Shown piece by piece: positions 1 to 8,602 of a stretch of 49,271 nt of DNA. This stretch comes from an uncultured Verrucomicrobiota bacterium. GTDB lineage: Bacteria > Verrucomicrobiota > Verrucomicrobiia > Opitutales > Intestinicryptomonadaceae. A program made the translations under genes and the position numbers. A model generated the notes under the pieces. The model was not told where the DNA came from. It saw only the letters and a program-made list of their open reading frames with translations, and did no database searches. Each line of letters starts with the position of its first letter. The first letter of the stretch is position 1. The DNA is taken from contig CASFDK010000020.1 in assembly GCA_949293415.1 (NCBI GenBank), positions 1 through 49,271 of the forward strand, read 5' to 3'.

Positions 1-48
1 CCCAATGCGGGTGAAACAGGAAAGGCGCGGTTATAGCCGCGCCGAGTA
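1..48 (+). repeat. Paired-palindrome REP-like repeat, copy 1 (cut by window edge)
   Basis: Positions 24-43 form a near-perfect 20-base palindrome of the form GGCGCGGTTATAGCCGCGCC, preceded by CCAATGCGG and followed by GAGTACA. The same arrangement recurs at 114-176, so this is a direct repeat. The expected partner palindrome would lie left of the window. Confidence 0.75.
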
Positions 49-86
49 CACACAGATATAAAAAATTTGCGGAGCAAAATGCCCAC

Positions 87-107
87 TTGGGGGCAAAGCC
101 CCCACAA
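87..107. repeat. GC hairpin between two REP-like copies
   Basis: TTGGGGGC and GCCCCCACAA face each other across an AAA loop. It sits between repeat copies 1 and 2, downstream of rhaB. There is no T-run on the rhaB strand directly after it, so it is a weak terminator candidate at best. Confidence 0.4.
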
Positions 108-113
108 TGGCGT

Positions 114-176
114 GCAGGCTCCAGCCTGCCCAATGCGGAAGAAACGGGAAAGGCGCGGCTATAGCCGCGCCGTGTA
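114..176 (+). repeat. Paired-palindrome REP-like repeat, copy 2
   Basis: A 16-base near-palindrome GCAGGCTCCAGCCTGC (114-129) is followed by CCAATGCGG and then by the perfect 20-base palindrome GGCGCGGCTATAGCCGCGCC (152-171). The rhaB stop codon (159-161, TAG on the minus strand) lies inside the second palindrome, so the repeat supplies the last codons and the stop of rhaB. Compare the copy at 13297-13373. Confidence 0.8.
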
Positions 177-1655
177 ATCACAAATATAAAGAGATTTGAA
201 TTTACCGAGCGCGTCCGCCCATTTTGCCGCCGATTCTTTTTGCGGTTCGAAAATCTTGGGCTGGCAACTCGCCGAAATTATCGCGCGGGCTTCGGCAAGA
301 TTCTTTACCATGCCGTCGGCTTTCATCTGCATTGCAACGTTGCCGAGTGCGGTCGATTCGGTCGGACCGGCAAGAATCGTGCGCCCAGTGGCGTTGGCGG
401 TGAACTGGTTCAACATCGCGTCTTTCGAGCCGCCGCCCATTACGTTGATTTCCGACACCTTCACGCCCGCAAGCTTTTCGATTGTCTCGAAAACACAGGC
501 GTATTTGAGGGCAATGCTCTCCTGAATCGTGCGGAAAATGCGTCCGTGTGTGTCGGGCACGGGAAGCGAATTTTTCCGAGCAAAGTCGGCAATCGCCTGC
601 GGCATATCGGCGGGCATAACGAAGTCGGGCGCGTCGGGGTTGATGAGCGTGCGCATCTCCTCGCTTTCGGCGGCCGCCTTTTCAAGCTCGGGATACGACT
701 TGTCGCAGCCCTTTGCCTTCCAAACCTCCTTCGACTTCTGCACAAGCCACATTCCCGTGATGTTCTTGAGAAAACGCACCGTGTTTTCCGCGCCGACTTC
801 GTTGGTGAAGTTTTCGGCAAACGAAGCGTCGGTTGCAATCGGAGACGGAAGCTCGACTCCGGGGAGCGACCAAGTGCCGCTATTGATGTACGCGGGCAGA
901 GCCGTGCGCGCGGGCGTTGCGGCAACGGCGGAAGCCGTGTCGTGGCTGGCTACGGCGACAACCTTGAGGTCTCCCAATTCAGCGCGCAACTCTGCGCGGA
1001 GATTGCCTATTACATCGCCGCATTCGGCGAATCCGCTTTTGAAAACGTCCGCCAGCGCGCCGATTTTTTCGATGATATCCCAAGCCCAATCGCGCTTGAA
1101 GGGGTTGTACATTTGGGTTGTCGAGGCATTCGTGCGCTCGTTGACCTTTTCGCCCGTGAGCATAAACGCGAAGAGGTCTGGCATCATCAAAAAGCTTTTC
1201 GCCTTCGGAAGATTGCCGCCGTTTTCGAGTTCCGCCATCATCTGGAAGACGGTGTTGAAGAACATAAACTGTATGCCCGTAAGCGAGTAGATTTCCTGCT
1301 TGGAAATTTTGGCGAACACTTTGTCCATCATGCCGTCGGTGCGCGAATCGCGGTAGATGTAGGGCATATTCATAAGGTTGTCGGAGGCGTCGAGAAGCCC
1401 GTAGTCTACGCCCCAAGTGTCGATTCCGAGAGATACAATGGCGTCGCCGTAAAGGCTGCGCGCCTTTTTGACCGCCGAAACGATTTCGCCGAATATCGCC
1501 TTGGCATCCCAGCGGTACGACGCGCCGACCTTTACGGGCGCACTCGCCCAACGCGAGACTTCTTCAAGCTTTACCGTTTTGGAATCGAAACGCGCCGCCA
1601 TCAGGCGTCCGCTGCCCGCGCCCAAGTCTATTGCAAGATATACTTTGTCTGCCAT
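159..1655 (-). CDS. rhaB: Rhamnulokinase
   Basis: A 498-residue FGGY-family sugar kinase that phosphorylates L-rhamnulose to L-rhamnulose 1-phosphate in the cytoplasm. The N-terminus has the phosphate-binding AIDLGAGSGR motif, followed by GIDTWGVDYGLLD, which is typical of RhaB. The C-terminal ATPase half has ASHDTASAVAA, NSGTWS and MGGGSKD. Length is usual for RhaB. The start is supported by AGGGAAAG about 10 bases upstream. It follows a secreted GH42-like gene after 15 bases, so the two are probably co-transcribed and may handle rhamnose-containing glycans. The last residues (about DYTARL) are encoded by a REP-like palindrome, suggesting the original 3' end was replaced. RhaA, RhaD and RhaR are not in the window. 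The family call is firm. Confidence 0.93.
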   Translation of the reverse strand: MADKVYLAIDLGAGSGRLMAARFDSKTVKLEEVSRWASAPVKVGASYRWDAKAIFGEIVSAVKKARSLYGDAIVSLGIDTWGVDYGLLDASDNLMNMPYIYRDSRTDGMMDKVFAKISKQEIYSLTGIQFMFFNTVFQMMAELENGGNLPKAKSFLMMPDLFAFMLTGEKVNERTNASTTQMYNPFKRDWAWDIIEKIGALADVFKSGFAECGDVIGNLRAELRAELGDLKVVAVASHDTASAVAATPARTALPAYINSGTWSLPGVELPSPIATDASFAENFTNEVGAENTVRFLKNITGMWLVQKSKEVWKAKGCDKSYPELEKAAAESEEMRTLINPDAPDFVMPADMPQAIADFARKNSLPVPDTHGRIFRTIQESIALKYACVFETIEKLAGVKVSEINVMGGGSKDAMLNQFTANATGRTILAGPTESTALGNVAMQMKADGMVKNLAEARAIISASCQPKIFEPQKESAAKWADALGKFKSLYICDYTARL

Positions 1656-1670
1656 AATTTTTTTCTTTCC

Positions 1671-3581
1671 CTATTTTTCAAAAAGTTCGAATACTGCCGT
1701 GTCGGGCGAGGCAAATTCGTACACGAATTTGTCGGTGTTCTCCGCCGCGACTTTTCCGCTGTAAATTTCGACAACCTTTGCGTATTTCTTCGGAAGCGTG
1801 ATTGTCTTTTTGCCGCCATTGGCCGTATGAATTGCCACAAGCCGCTCGTTGGCGAACACGGGCGTTTCGAAATCGGTATAGAGGGTCGCACCCGCCTTCG
1901 CGGCGAGGTCGCGCAGAACGGCGGGGGTTATATCGTCGTAGTCGTAGACGTACGCGCGGGTGTGGTCGGCGAATTTGCGCACGTTAACGCCCGCGGTCTT
2001 GTAGGCGAATCCCGTAAGTTTTTCGGTTCTCGAGGGGTCGAGCGTTTTGCCGTCGGATATGCCCGCAACGTCCATAAACAACGCCGTCTTGCCGTCGGTG
2101 AAAACGTGTTTTTCAAGAATTTTCGCGCGTTCGGGCGTGAGGTGGAACATTGCGGGGAACACGAAGAGCTTGATTTTAGACATATCCGTTTTGCCGATGT
2201 CGTTGAACGAGTACACTTCGAACGGCGCGCCGAGCGCGTTGAGCTTTGTGCGCATATCGACAAAAAGCTTCTGGCACTTTTTGTTCGTCTCGTTGATGTA
2301 GACCGCGCTTTGCGGATCGACGACAAGCGCGACTTCCGCCATACTGCGTTCGGGCTTTGTTGCGTATTTGTCCCAAAGTTTTTTGCTTTGGGCAATGAGC
2401 TTCATAGTATCGGGCGAGTCGTAAAAGCCGCCCCACATATCGAAGCACCACAGCGACGTTCCGTTTACCATTGTCAACGCAAATTCGCGCTTCATTCCCG
2501 CGTCGACTTCCGCCTGATTTTTCCAGTCGGAATCGAAACCCGCAACATTCATACGCGGAACTTTTGTCGTGGGCGTGCGGTGGTCGATTTCGTGCAGCCA
2601 TCCCTTGCCGCTGCGCAGACGCGAGCCGTTGGGACACATAAAGCCGCTGCCCTGCCCCATCTTTCTGTCGTAGTACGTTCCGGGGGAAACGAAAAAGTCG
2701 ATGTTGGGAGACGAGAAAATGCGCTCGTAGCTGAGATGTCCGCACGAGACCATCCGCCCGCGCGCGAGCTGCACAATGTAGCCGAAGAACATCCCGATTT
2801 CCTTGTCGGGCGAAACCATCCTGCGGGTTATGCCCGAAAATTCGTTGATGGCGTCTACTATGATGTCGCTCGTAAATTCGCAATAGTCGATGACATCGCG
2901 TTCGGTCTGCGGGTCGCGGATGAAGTCTTCGAACGACGCGTGGTCGAGACGGTCGAAAGTCGGCACGGGAAGCACTTTTTGCCCGCGCTCCGCCTGCCAT
3001 TTTTTCCACGCCTTTGTCTTGTTTCTGCCCGCGCCGAAACGGCTGTAGTCCATCCATTCGTCGGTCTGCCCGCACGCGAGCAGATACGCCTTGATTTTGT
3101 CGCCGTATTTTTTCTCGGTGTGCTCGAGAAACGCCTTCAAGTATTTTGCAGTCTCCCTGCGCCAGCGCGGATTCGAAACGGCGTTGGAAAGCTGCGTGAA
3201 ACTGTCGCTTTCGAACGAGTTCCAAGACTCCTGACGAGTGAACCAATGCGGCGAATTCAAATCCACAATGCAGACGAATTTCGCATTGGGATTTACCGCC
3301 AAAATATCGTCGAACTGCCTGTCGAGAACTTCGAAATGGTATTCGTCAAACCACGTCCAAATGTTCGGATACTGACTGTACCTGTCGCCGAGCGAATTTG
3401 TTGTGTTGGCGGGCAGAAAGGCAACCATATCAACCCCCGCATCGGCGAAACGCTTCATCGCCGCAAACTCTGGGTTAAACGAACGGTACGAAAATATCTT
3501 TCCGCCCGCACCGAACAGGTTTGCGGAAAAAAACGCAACCCAAATTAAAATCACTGTCTTAAGAATATTTTTCATATACAT
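1671..3581 (-). CDS. Secreted GH42-like (clan GH-A) glycoside hydrolase, putative
   Basis: A 636-residue protein with a signal peptide (MKNILKTVILIWVAFFSANLFG). The body resembles GH42-type beta-galactosidases: a TIM-barrel-like N-terminal part, then a Rossmann-like region (ALVVDPQSA onward) like the GH42 trimerisation domain, then a small C-terminal beta domain. Candidate catalytic residues are E175 in QTDEW (acid/base) and E331 in LHEIDH (nucleophile); these are read from motif position only. The ATG at 3581 is chosen over the one six bases inside because AGGTG lies 9 bases upstream. It comes first in an operon with rhaB. It is paralogous to the protein at 30348-32861, which shares an E-x-D-x-R block. 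Substrate is unknown; rhaB suggests a rhamnose-linked glycan. Confidence 0.7.
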   Translation of the reverse strand: MYMKNILKTVILIWVAFFSANLFGAGGKIFSYRSFNPEFAAMKRFADAGVDMVAFLPANTTNSLGDRYSQYPNIWTWFDEYHFEVLDRQFDDILAVNPNAKFVCIVDLNSPHWFTRQESWNSFESDSFTQLSNAVSNPRWRRETAKYLKAFLEHTEKKYGDKIKAYLLACGQTDEWMDYSRFGAGRNKTKAWKKWQAERGQKVLPVPTFDRLDHASFEDFIRDPQTERDVIDYCEFTSDIIVDAINEFSGITRRMVSPDKEIGMFFGYIVQLARGRMVSCGHLSYERIFSSPNIDFFVSPGTYYDRKMGQGSGFMCPNGSRLRSGKGWLHEIDHRTPTTKVPRMNVAGFDSDWKNQAEVDAGMKREFALTMVNGTSLWCFDMWGGFYDSPDTMKLIAQSKKLWDKYATKPERSMAEVALVVDPQSAVYINETNKKCQKLFVDMRTKLNALGAPFEVYSFNDIGKTDMSKIKLFVFPAMFHLTPERAKILEKHVFTDGKTALFMDVAGISDGKTLDPSRTEKLTGFAYKTAGVNVRKFADHTRAYVYDYDDITPAVLRDLAAKAGATLYTDFETPVFANERLVAIHTANGGKKTITLPKKYAKVVEIYSGKVAAENTDKFVYEFASPDTAVFELFEK

Positions 3582-3598
3582 AGCAAGCTACACCTAAC

Positions 3599-3627
3599 AC
3601 TATGCCAAACATCTCCCAAAAAATCAA
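3599..3627 (-). promoter_or_regulatory. Candidate promoter for the GH42-like/rhaB operon
   Basis: On the minus strand TTGATT, a 17-base spacer, then CATAGT, with the ATG 18 bases further on. The match is moderate and read by eye. Confidence 0.35.
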
Positions 3628-3755
3628 CTTTTATATCAGCGATATTTCGCGGCACGGAGAGTTAACGAATAATTTGTGTTTACACCGCTTTGCGGGCAAA
3701 ACCTATTGACTCACCGGCTTTGTAGTTTGCTGCGGTGTCGGCTTATCTATTTCAT

Positions 3756-4005
3756 AAAACAATTCGGGCGTTCGCGGAGAAAAAATCTCATCCCCGAAAA
3801 CGCCCTAAAAAAACTACCGTGCGAAGCACTGTAATTTTAGGCGCGTCGCTCCGAAAGGGGGCTTAACCGTCGCCCCCTTTGCCACCTTTGACAAGCAAAG
3901 GTCGGCAATCCCCTCCCAATCGCACAATGCTTTGTAAGCTCGGCTACGTTCAGGCGGTGGCTTTCCTGTGTTTACAGGGCGCGGCGCGTACTAAACGTAC
4001 GTGCG
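3756..4005 (+). repeat. Modular structured repeat, copy A1 (right arm missing)
   Basis: It starts with a hairpin-forming GGGCGTT...AACGCCC block, then the short hairpin GTGC-GAA-GCAC, then TTTTAGGCGCGTC. Next come a hairpin AAAGGGGGC...GCCCCCTTT and the apical hairpin CGTAC-TAAAC-GTACG near 3990. The closing arm found in copy B is absent. Bases 3840-3964 are identical over 125 positions to 49134-49258. Bases 3756-3847 form a 92-base direct repeat with 4025-4116 (about five mismatches, no gaps). No coding region was seen here. Confidence 0.8.
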
Positions 4006-4024
4006 AAATTACAAAATAAGTTCG

Positions 4025-4231
4025 AAAACAATTCGGGCGTTCGCGGAGAAAAAATCTCATCCCCGAAAACGCCCTAAAAAAACCCTCGTGCGAAGCACTC
4101 TAACTTTAGGCGCGTCAAAGTGCTTTCATAAGGGTGGCTTTGCAAACGACACAGGGCGCAGCGCGTACTAAACGTACGTGCGCGGTCTGGGGCGTTTGTG
4201 AAACGCCCTTAGGGAAGTACTTTCACGCGCC
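4025..4231 (+). repeat. Modular structured repeat, copy B (complete palindrome)
   Basis: The left module (4025-4108) repeats that of A1. The 123-base imperfect palindrome 4109-4231 begins GGCGCGTCAAAGTGCTTTC and ends with the near-complement of that arm. The eighth base of the stem is a C-C mismatch. The tip is CGTAC-TAAAC-GTACG. The right end lies 3 bases beyond the ahcY stop codon, on the opposite strand to ahcY. Any ahcY read-through transcript would fold into this structure. Confidence 0.8.
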
Positions 4232-4234
4232 GTC

Positions 4235-5644
4235 TTAGTAGCGGTAATGCGCCGGCTTGTATGGACCTTCTACGGGAACGCCTATGTACGCCGCCTGCTT
4301 TTTCGTCAACTTCGTCAACTTCGCGCCGAGCTTTTCCAAGTGCAACCGTGCAACCTCTTCGTCGAGATGCTTGGGGAGAATGTAGACTTTGTTTTCGTAC
4401 TTGTCGCGGTTCGCCCACAAATCCATCTGGGCAAGCGTCTGGTTCGAGAACGAATTGCTCATCACAAACGATGGGTGCCCCGTGGCGCAACCGAGATTTA
4501 CAAGCCTTCCCTCTGCCAAGAGGAATATAGACCTGCCGTCGGGGAAGGTGTACTTGTCGACCTGAGGCTTGATGTTTGTGCGCTTGATTTTCGGATAAGC
4601 CTGCAACTTGGCAACCTGAATTTCGCTGTCGAAGTGCCCGATGTTGCAAAGAATGGCTTGGTCCTTCATCTTCTTCATGTGGTCGATTGTGATGATGTCG
4701 CAGTTGCCTGTGGTGGTTACGTAAATATCGGCAAGCGGCAGAGCGTCTTCGACGGTTACGACGCGGTAGCCCTCCATCGCCGCCTGAAGCGCGCAGATGG
4801 GGTCGATTTCGGAAACGATAATCGTCGCGCCCAAGCCCTTCAACGCCTGTACGCAGCCTTTGCCTACGTCGCCGTAGCCGCAAACGAGCGCAACCTTGCC
4901 CGCAACCATAACGTCGGTAGCGCGCTTGATACCGTCGACGAGCGATTCGCGGCAACCGTAAATGTTGTCGAACTTGCTCTTCGTCACGGAGTCGTTGACG
5001 TTGATGGCGGGAACGAGCAGACGCTTGTCTTCGACCATCTGGTAGAGGCGGTGCACGCCCGTGGTCGTCTCTTCGGAAACGCCCTTTAGCTCGGCGACGA
5101 CATTGTGCCAGTGGTTTTTGTCGCTCTTGTAGATTTTCTTGAGAAGCTTTTTGATTACCTCTTCCTCGTGCGAGTCGGACGGCGAATCGACCCACTTGTC
5201 GCCGTTTTCAAGCTCGTAGCCCTTGTGGATAAGGAGCGTTGCATCGCCGCCGTCGTCGACAATCAGTTGGGGACCTTTGCCGCCGCTCCAAGTCAGGGCG
5301 CGGTATGTGCATTCCCAATAGTCTTCGAGCGATTCGCCCTTCCACGCGAATACGGGCACGCCCGCCTTTGCGATTGCCGCCGCCGCGTGGTCCTGAGTCG
5401 AGAAGATGTTGCAGCTTGCCCAGCGCACGTCCGCGCCGAGAGCCTTGAGCGTTTCGATGAGAACCGCCGTCTGGATTGTCATATGCAGAGAACCGCTCAC
5501 GCGCACGCCCTTGAGGGGCTTCTTCGGCGCATACTTTTCGCGGATTGCGATAAGACCGGGCATTTCGTGCTCGGCAATGTCGATTTCTTTTCTGCCCCAA
5601 GCGGCAAGCTTGATATCGGCAATTTTATATTCCTGTTTTTTCAT
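4235..5644 (-). CDS. ahcY: Adenosylhomocysteinase (S-adenosyl-L-homocysteine hydrolase)
   Basis: A 469-residue cytoplasmic enzyme that splits S-adenosylhomocysteine into adenosine and homocysteine, clearing the product of methyltransferases. It carries [16 protein letters not shown] near the N-terminus, [14 protein letters not shown] and the NAD-binding glycine motif in [13 protein letters not shown]. The C-terminal [10 protein letters not shown] is diagnostic of the family. It lies 130 bases after metK on the same strand, but a terminator-like hairpin stands between them, so it probably has its own promoter. The leader is A/T-rich with no Shine-Dalgarno site. A large structured repeat starts 3 bases after the stop codon. 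Confidence 0.97.
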   Translation of the reverse strand: MKKQEYKIADIKLAAWGRKEIDIAEHEMPGLIAIREKYAPKKPLKGVRVSGSLHMTIQTAVLIETLKALGADVRWASCNIFSTQDHAAAAIAKAGVPVFAWKGESLEDYWECTYRALTWSGGKGPQLIVDDGGDATLLIHKGYELENGDKWVDSPSDSHEEEVIKKLLKKIYKSDKNHWHNVVAELKGVSEETTTGVHRLYQMVEDKRLLVPAINVNDSVTKSKFDNIYGCRESLVDGIKRATDVMVAGKVALVCGYGDVGKGCVQALKGLGATIIVSEIDPICALQAAMEGYRVVTVEDALPLADIYVTTTGNCDIITIDHMKKMKDQAILCNIGHFDSEIQVAKLQAYPKIKRTNIKPQVDKYTFPDGRSIFLLAEGRLVNLGCATGHPSFVMSNSFSNQTLAQMDLWANRDKYENKVYILPKHLDEEVARLHLEKLGAKLTKLTKKQAAYIGVPVEGPYKPAHYRY

Positions 5645-5719
5645 AAATTCTATTTTTTAGATACGCGGCGGATTCTGACCGCTTAGTCTTTTTTTGGTAA
5701 AGTGCGGAAGTTCGATCCG

Positions 5720-5760
5720 AAAAAACAAAAAACGCGCCGACGAAAATACCGCGACGCGTT
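5720..5760 (-). terminator. Probable rho-independent terminator of metK
   Basis: On the minus strand AACGCG and CGCGTT (5731-5760) pair at the base of a stem and are followed by TTTTGTTTTT. It lies just after the metK stop codon. Confidence 0.6.
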
Positions 5761-5773
5761 TGCGGATTTGAAA

Positions 5774-6946
5774 CTATTTTGAAGCCGCCTTTTTGAGGGC
5801 TTCCGCCTTGTCGGTCTTTTCCCACGGAAGATCCGACTTTGTGAAGTGCCCGTAGTTTGTGGTCTTTTTGTAGATGGGAGCAAGAAGTCCGAGCTGCTTC
5901 ACGATGTCAGCGGGCTTGAAGCTGAAGACCTTGCGGACTGCCTTTTCGATTGTCTCGTCGGAAACCCTGCCCGTGCCGAACGTTTCGATTGCGATGCTGA
6001 GCGGCTGGGGATAGCCGATTGCATACGCAACCTGAATTTCGCACTTGTCGGCGAGCTTTGCCGCAACGATGTTCTTTGCGACCCAACGGCACATATACGC
6101 CGCCGAACGGTCTACCTTGCTCGGATCTTTGCCCGAGAACGCGCCGCCGCCGTGGCGTCCGTGGCCGCCGTACGAGTCGACGATAATCTTGCGCCCTGTC
6201 AAGCCGGAGTCTCCCTGAGGCCCGCCAACTACGAAATTGCCGGTGGGGTTGATGAGGAACTTCGTGTTTTTCGTCAAAAACTTTTTGGGCAGAACCTTCT
6301 TCACGACCTTTTCGACGATGTAGTCCTTAATCGTCTTGTGCTCCACGCCCGCCGCGTGCTGTGTGGAAACAACGACGTTTTCGATGTACGCAGGCTTGCC
6401 GTTTTCGTACGCAACCGCAACTTGGCTCTTGCAGTCGGGGCGCAACCATTTGGGACCCTTGCCGCTCTTGCGCTGCTTTGCAAGTTCCGTCAAAATTCTG
6501 TGGGCGAACATAATCGCCGCGGGCATATACTCGGGCGTTTCGTTTGTGGCGTATCCGAACATAATACCCTGATCGCCCGCGCCCTGTTCCGAAGTTTCCT
6601 TGCCCTTTGCCTTGCGCGCGTCGACACCCTGCGCGATGTCGGGCGACTGTTTCGTGAGCAGGTTGGTAACAAAAACCTTGTCGGCGTGGAATACGTCGTC
6701 GTCGTTCGTATAGCCGATTTCGCGTATCGCCCTTCTGACGATTTTCTCGTAGTCGAGATTCGCCTTTGTCGTGATTTCGCCCGCGATTACAACGCAGTTG
6801 CTCTTTACGAGCGTTTCGCAGGCTACACGGCTGTACTTGTCCTGTTCGAGACACGCGTCGAGCACGCTGTCGGAGATGTAGTCAGCCACTTTGTCGGGAT
6901 GTCCCTCGCCGACCGATTCGGATGAGAATACGTAATTGTCTATCAT
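5774..6946 (-). CDS. metK: S-adenosylmethionine synthetase
   Basis: A 390-residue enzyme that makes S-adenosylmethionine from methionine and ATP. Family signatures are visible: [14 protein letters not shown] at the N-terminus, [12 protein letters not shown] in the middle, and [19 protein letters not shown] towards the C-terminus. Length is usual. It follows proS by 50 bases, so read-through from proS is possible. With ahcY next to it, the pair forms two steps of the activated-methyl cycle. No SAM or SAH riboswitch structure was recognised in the short leader, and there is no Shine-Dalgarno site. Confidence 0.97.
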   Translation of the reverse strand: MIDNYVFSSESVGEGHPDKVADYISDSVLDACLEQDKYSRVACETLVKSNCVVIAGEITTKANLDYEKIVRRAIREIGYTNDDDVFHADKVFVTNLLTKQSPDIAQGVDARKAKGKETSEQGAGDQGIMFGYATNETPEYMPAAIMFAHRILTELAKQRKSGKGPKWLRPDCKSQVAVAYENGKPAYIENVVVSTQHAAGVEHKTIKDYIVEKVVKKVLPKKFLTKNTKFLINPTGNFVVGGPQGDSGLTGRKIIVDSYGGHGRHGGGAFSGKDPSKVDRSAAYMCRWVAKNIVAAKLADKCEIQVAYAIGYPQPLSIAIETFGTGRVSDETIEKAVRKVFSFKPADIVKQLGLLAPIYKKTTNYGHFTKSDLPWEKTDKAEALKKAASK

Positions 6947-6996
6947 AAATGCGGAAAAAGTTATGTTAATTATTTAGCGGTTCAAGCAAAATCGGC

Positions 6997-8517
6997 TTAA
7001 TACGATTTAGCGAAAACGGCGCGGTACTTTGCGGGGCGACCCGTGAATATGCACTTTTCGCCCTTGGGCTCGCCGCCCTCGAGCGGTATGCAGCGCACGG
7101 TTACGCGCAGATCCCTGCGGAGCATATCCTCTGCCTCTTCGCTGCCGTCGTAGTCGGCGACCGCAAAACCGCCGTGGATTTCGGGCTTCTTTTCGTTCTT
7201 CGGGGTGAAGTATGCGTAGAAGTCGTCCTTCGTGGAAATTTCCGTCGTGTTTTCGTCGCGGTATTTCTTTGCGCGGGCGAAGAGGTTGTCCTGTATTTCC
7301 TGAAGGGTTGCGGCGATGTTTTCGACAAACTCGGCGCGGGCGACCGACTTCTTTTCGCCCGTGTCGCGGCGCGCCACAAACAGGGAGCCGGAAGCGATAT
7401 CGCGCGGACCGACTTCCACCCTGAGCGGAACGCCCTTCTTGACCCAGCTCCACATTTTTTCGCCGCCGCGCAGGTCTCGCGCGTCTATCGAAACCTTGAC
7501 GGACCTGCCGCAGTACGTTTTTTCTTCAAGCTCCTTCTTGAGCTTGTCGCAGCAGACGAGGACGTTCGCGCGTTCCTCCTCCTTGTGGAGGACGGGCAGA
7601 ATCACAACGTGCAGCGGGGCAAGACGCGGGGGCAGAACGAGTCCGTCGTCGTCGGAATGGGTCATTACCATGCCGCCGATAAGGCGCGTGGAAACGCCCC
7701 AGCTGGTTGTCCAAGCGTATTCCTGCGCCCCCGATTCGGAAAGGTATTTTATATTGCTTGCCTTGGCGAAATTCTGCCCCAAGAAGTGCGACGTGCCCGC
7801 CTGCAACGCCTTTCTGTCCTGCATCATCGCCTCGATACAATAGGTTGCGACAGCACCCGGGAATTTTTCGCCCTCGGTCTTTCTGCCGCAGATTACGGGC
7901 ATTGCCATATAGTCCTGCGCGAAAGTCGCGTAAACGCCGAGCATTTTTTCGGTTTCGGCTTCCGCCTCCTCTTTCGTTGCGTGGGCTGTGTGCCCTTCCT
8001 GCCAGAGAAATTCGGCGGTGCGAAGGAAAAGGCGCGTGCGCATTTCCCAACGGACGACGTTCGCCCACTGGTTCACCAAAATCGGCAGGTCGCGGTACGA
8101 CTGCACCCAGCGCGAGTACATCTCGCCGATGATTGTTTCGGAAGTCGGGCGGACGATGAGCGGCTCTTCGAGGGGCGAGGCGGGCACGAGTTTGCCCTCC
8201 GAATTAAGCTCGAGCTTCGAGTGCGTTACGACAGCGCATTCCTTTGCGAAGCCCTCGACGTGTTCCGCCTCCTTTTCGAGATAACTCACGGGAATGAAGA
8301 GCGGAAAATAGGCGTTTGTGTGCCCCGTGTCCTTGAACATTTTGTCGAGGCAGCCCTGCATGTTTTCCCAAAGGCTGTAGCCCCACGGCTTGATGACCAT
8401 ACAGCCGCGTACGGGGCTGTTTTCAGCCAAATCCGCCGCCTTGATTACTTGTTGATACCACTCGGGGTAGTCCTGAGCCCGCGTAGGCTCTATTGCCGTT
8501 CTCTTTTCTTTAGCCAT
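6997..8517 (-). CDS. proS: Prolyl-tRNA synthetase (archaeal/eukaryote-type)
   Basis: A 506-residue class II aminoacyl-tRNA synthetase. Motif 2 (RPTSETIIGEMYSRWVQSYR) and motif 3 (GGMVMTHSDDDGLVLPPRLAP) are clear. The order of domains and the C-terminal extension ending in a tyrosine (FAKSY) are those of the archaeal/eukaryotic ProRS type, which lacks the bacterial editing insertion. The ATG at 8517 (MAKEKR) is chosen because homologues start there; the longer open frame would add a non-conserved 23-residue stretch. GGAG lies about 14 bases upstream. Its neighbours are dinB upstream and metK downstream on the same strand. Confidence 0.95.
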   Translation of the reverse strand: MAKEKRTAIEPTRAQDYPEWYQQVIKAADLAENSPVRGCMVIKPWGYSLWENMQGCLDKMFKDTGHTNAYFPLFIPVSYLEKEAEHVEGFAKECAVVTHSKLELNSEGKLVPASPLEEPLIVRPTSETIIGEMYSRWVQSYRDLPILVNQWANVVRWEMRTRLFLRTAEFLWQEGHTAHATKEEAEAETEKMLGVYATFAQDYMAMPVICGRKTEGEKFPGAVATYCIEAMMQDRKALQAGTSHFLGQNFAKASNIKYLSESGAQEYAWTTSWGVSTRLIGGMVMTHSDDDGLVLPPRLAPLHVVILPVLHKEEERANVLVCCDKLKKELEEKTYCGRSVKVSIDARDLRGGEKMWSWVKKGVPLRVEVGPRDIASGSLFVARRDTGEKKSVARAEFVENIAATLQEIQDNLFARAKKYRDENTTEISTKDDFYAYFTPKNEKKPEIHGGFAVADYDGSEEAEDMLRRDLRVTVRCIPLEGGEPKGEKCIFTGRPAKYRAVFAKSY

Positions 8518-8602
8518 ATAAAAAATTTTTGCTCCGACGATACACCATGCGGAACATTTTACAACAATAAAACAAGCGCGGAACAACTGCGGTTGAGCCG
8601 CT

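Noticed and set aside
240..3548. Very long open frame on the plus strand across rhaB and the GH42-like gene
   Set aside because: It is antisense to two clear genes and its translation is Arg/His/Val-rich with no motif, as expected for a shadow frame in high-GC coding DNA.
3756..3810. Rho-independent terminator formed by GGGCGTT...AACGCCC
   Set aside because: The stem is good but is followed by A residues on the plus strand, and on the minus strand the T-run comes before the stem, so it cannot act as a standard terminator in either direction.
4109..4231. Resemblance of the TTAGGC joint to integron attC core sites
   Set aside because: attC sites need paired GTTRRRY and RYYYAAC cores and lie in cassette arrays with an integrase. 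The joint here lies at one side only, and no cassettes or integrase are present.
5645..5773. SAM or SAH riboswitch upstream of ahcY or metK
   Set aside because: The ahcY leader contains only the metK terminator and A/T-rich sequence, and the metK leader is about 50 bases. No known riboswitch core was recognised.
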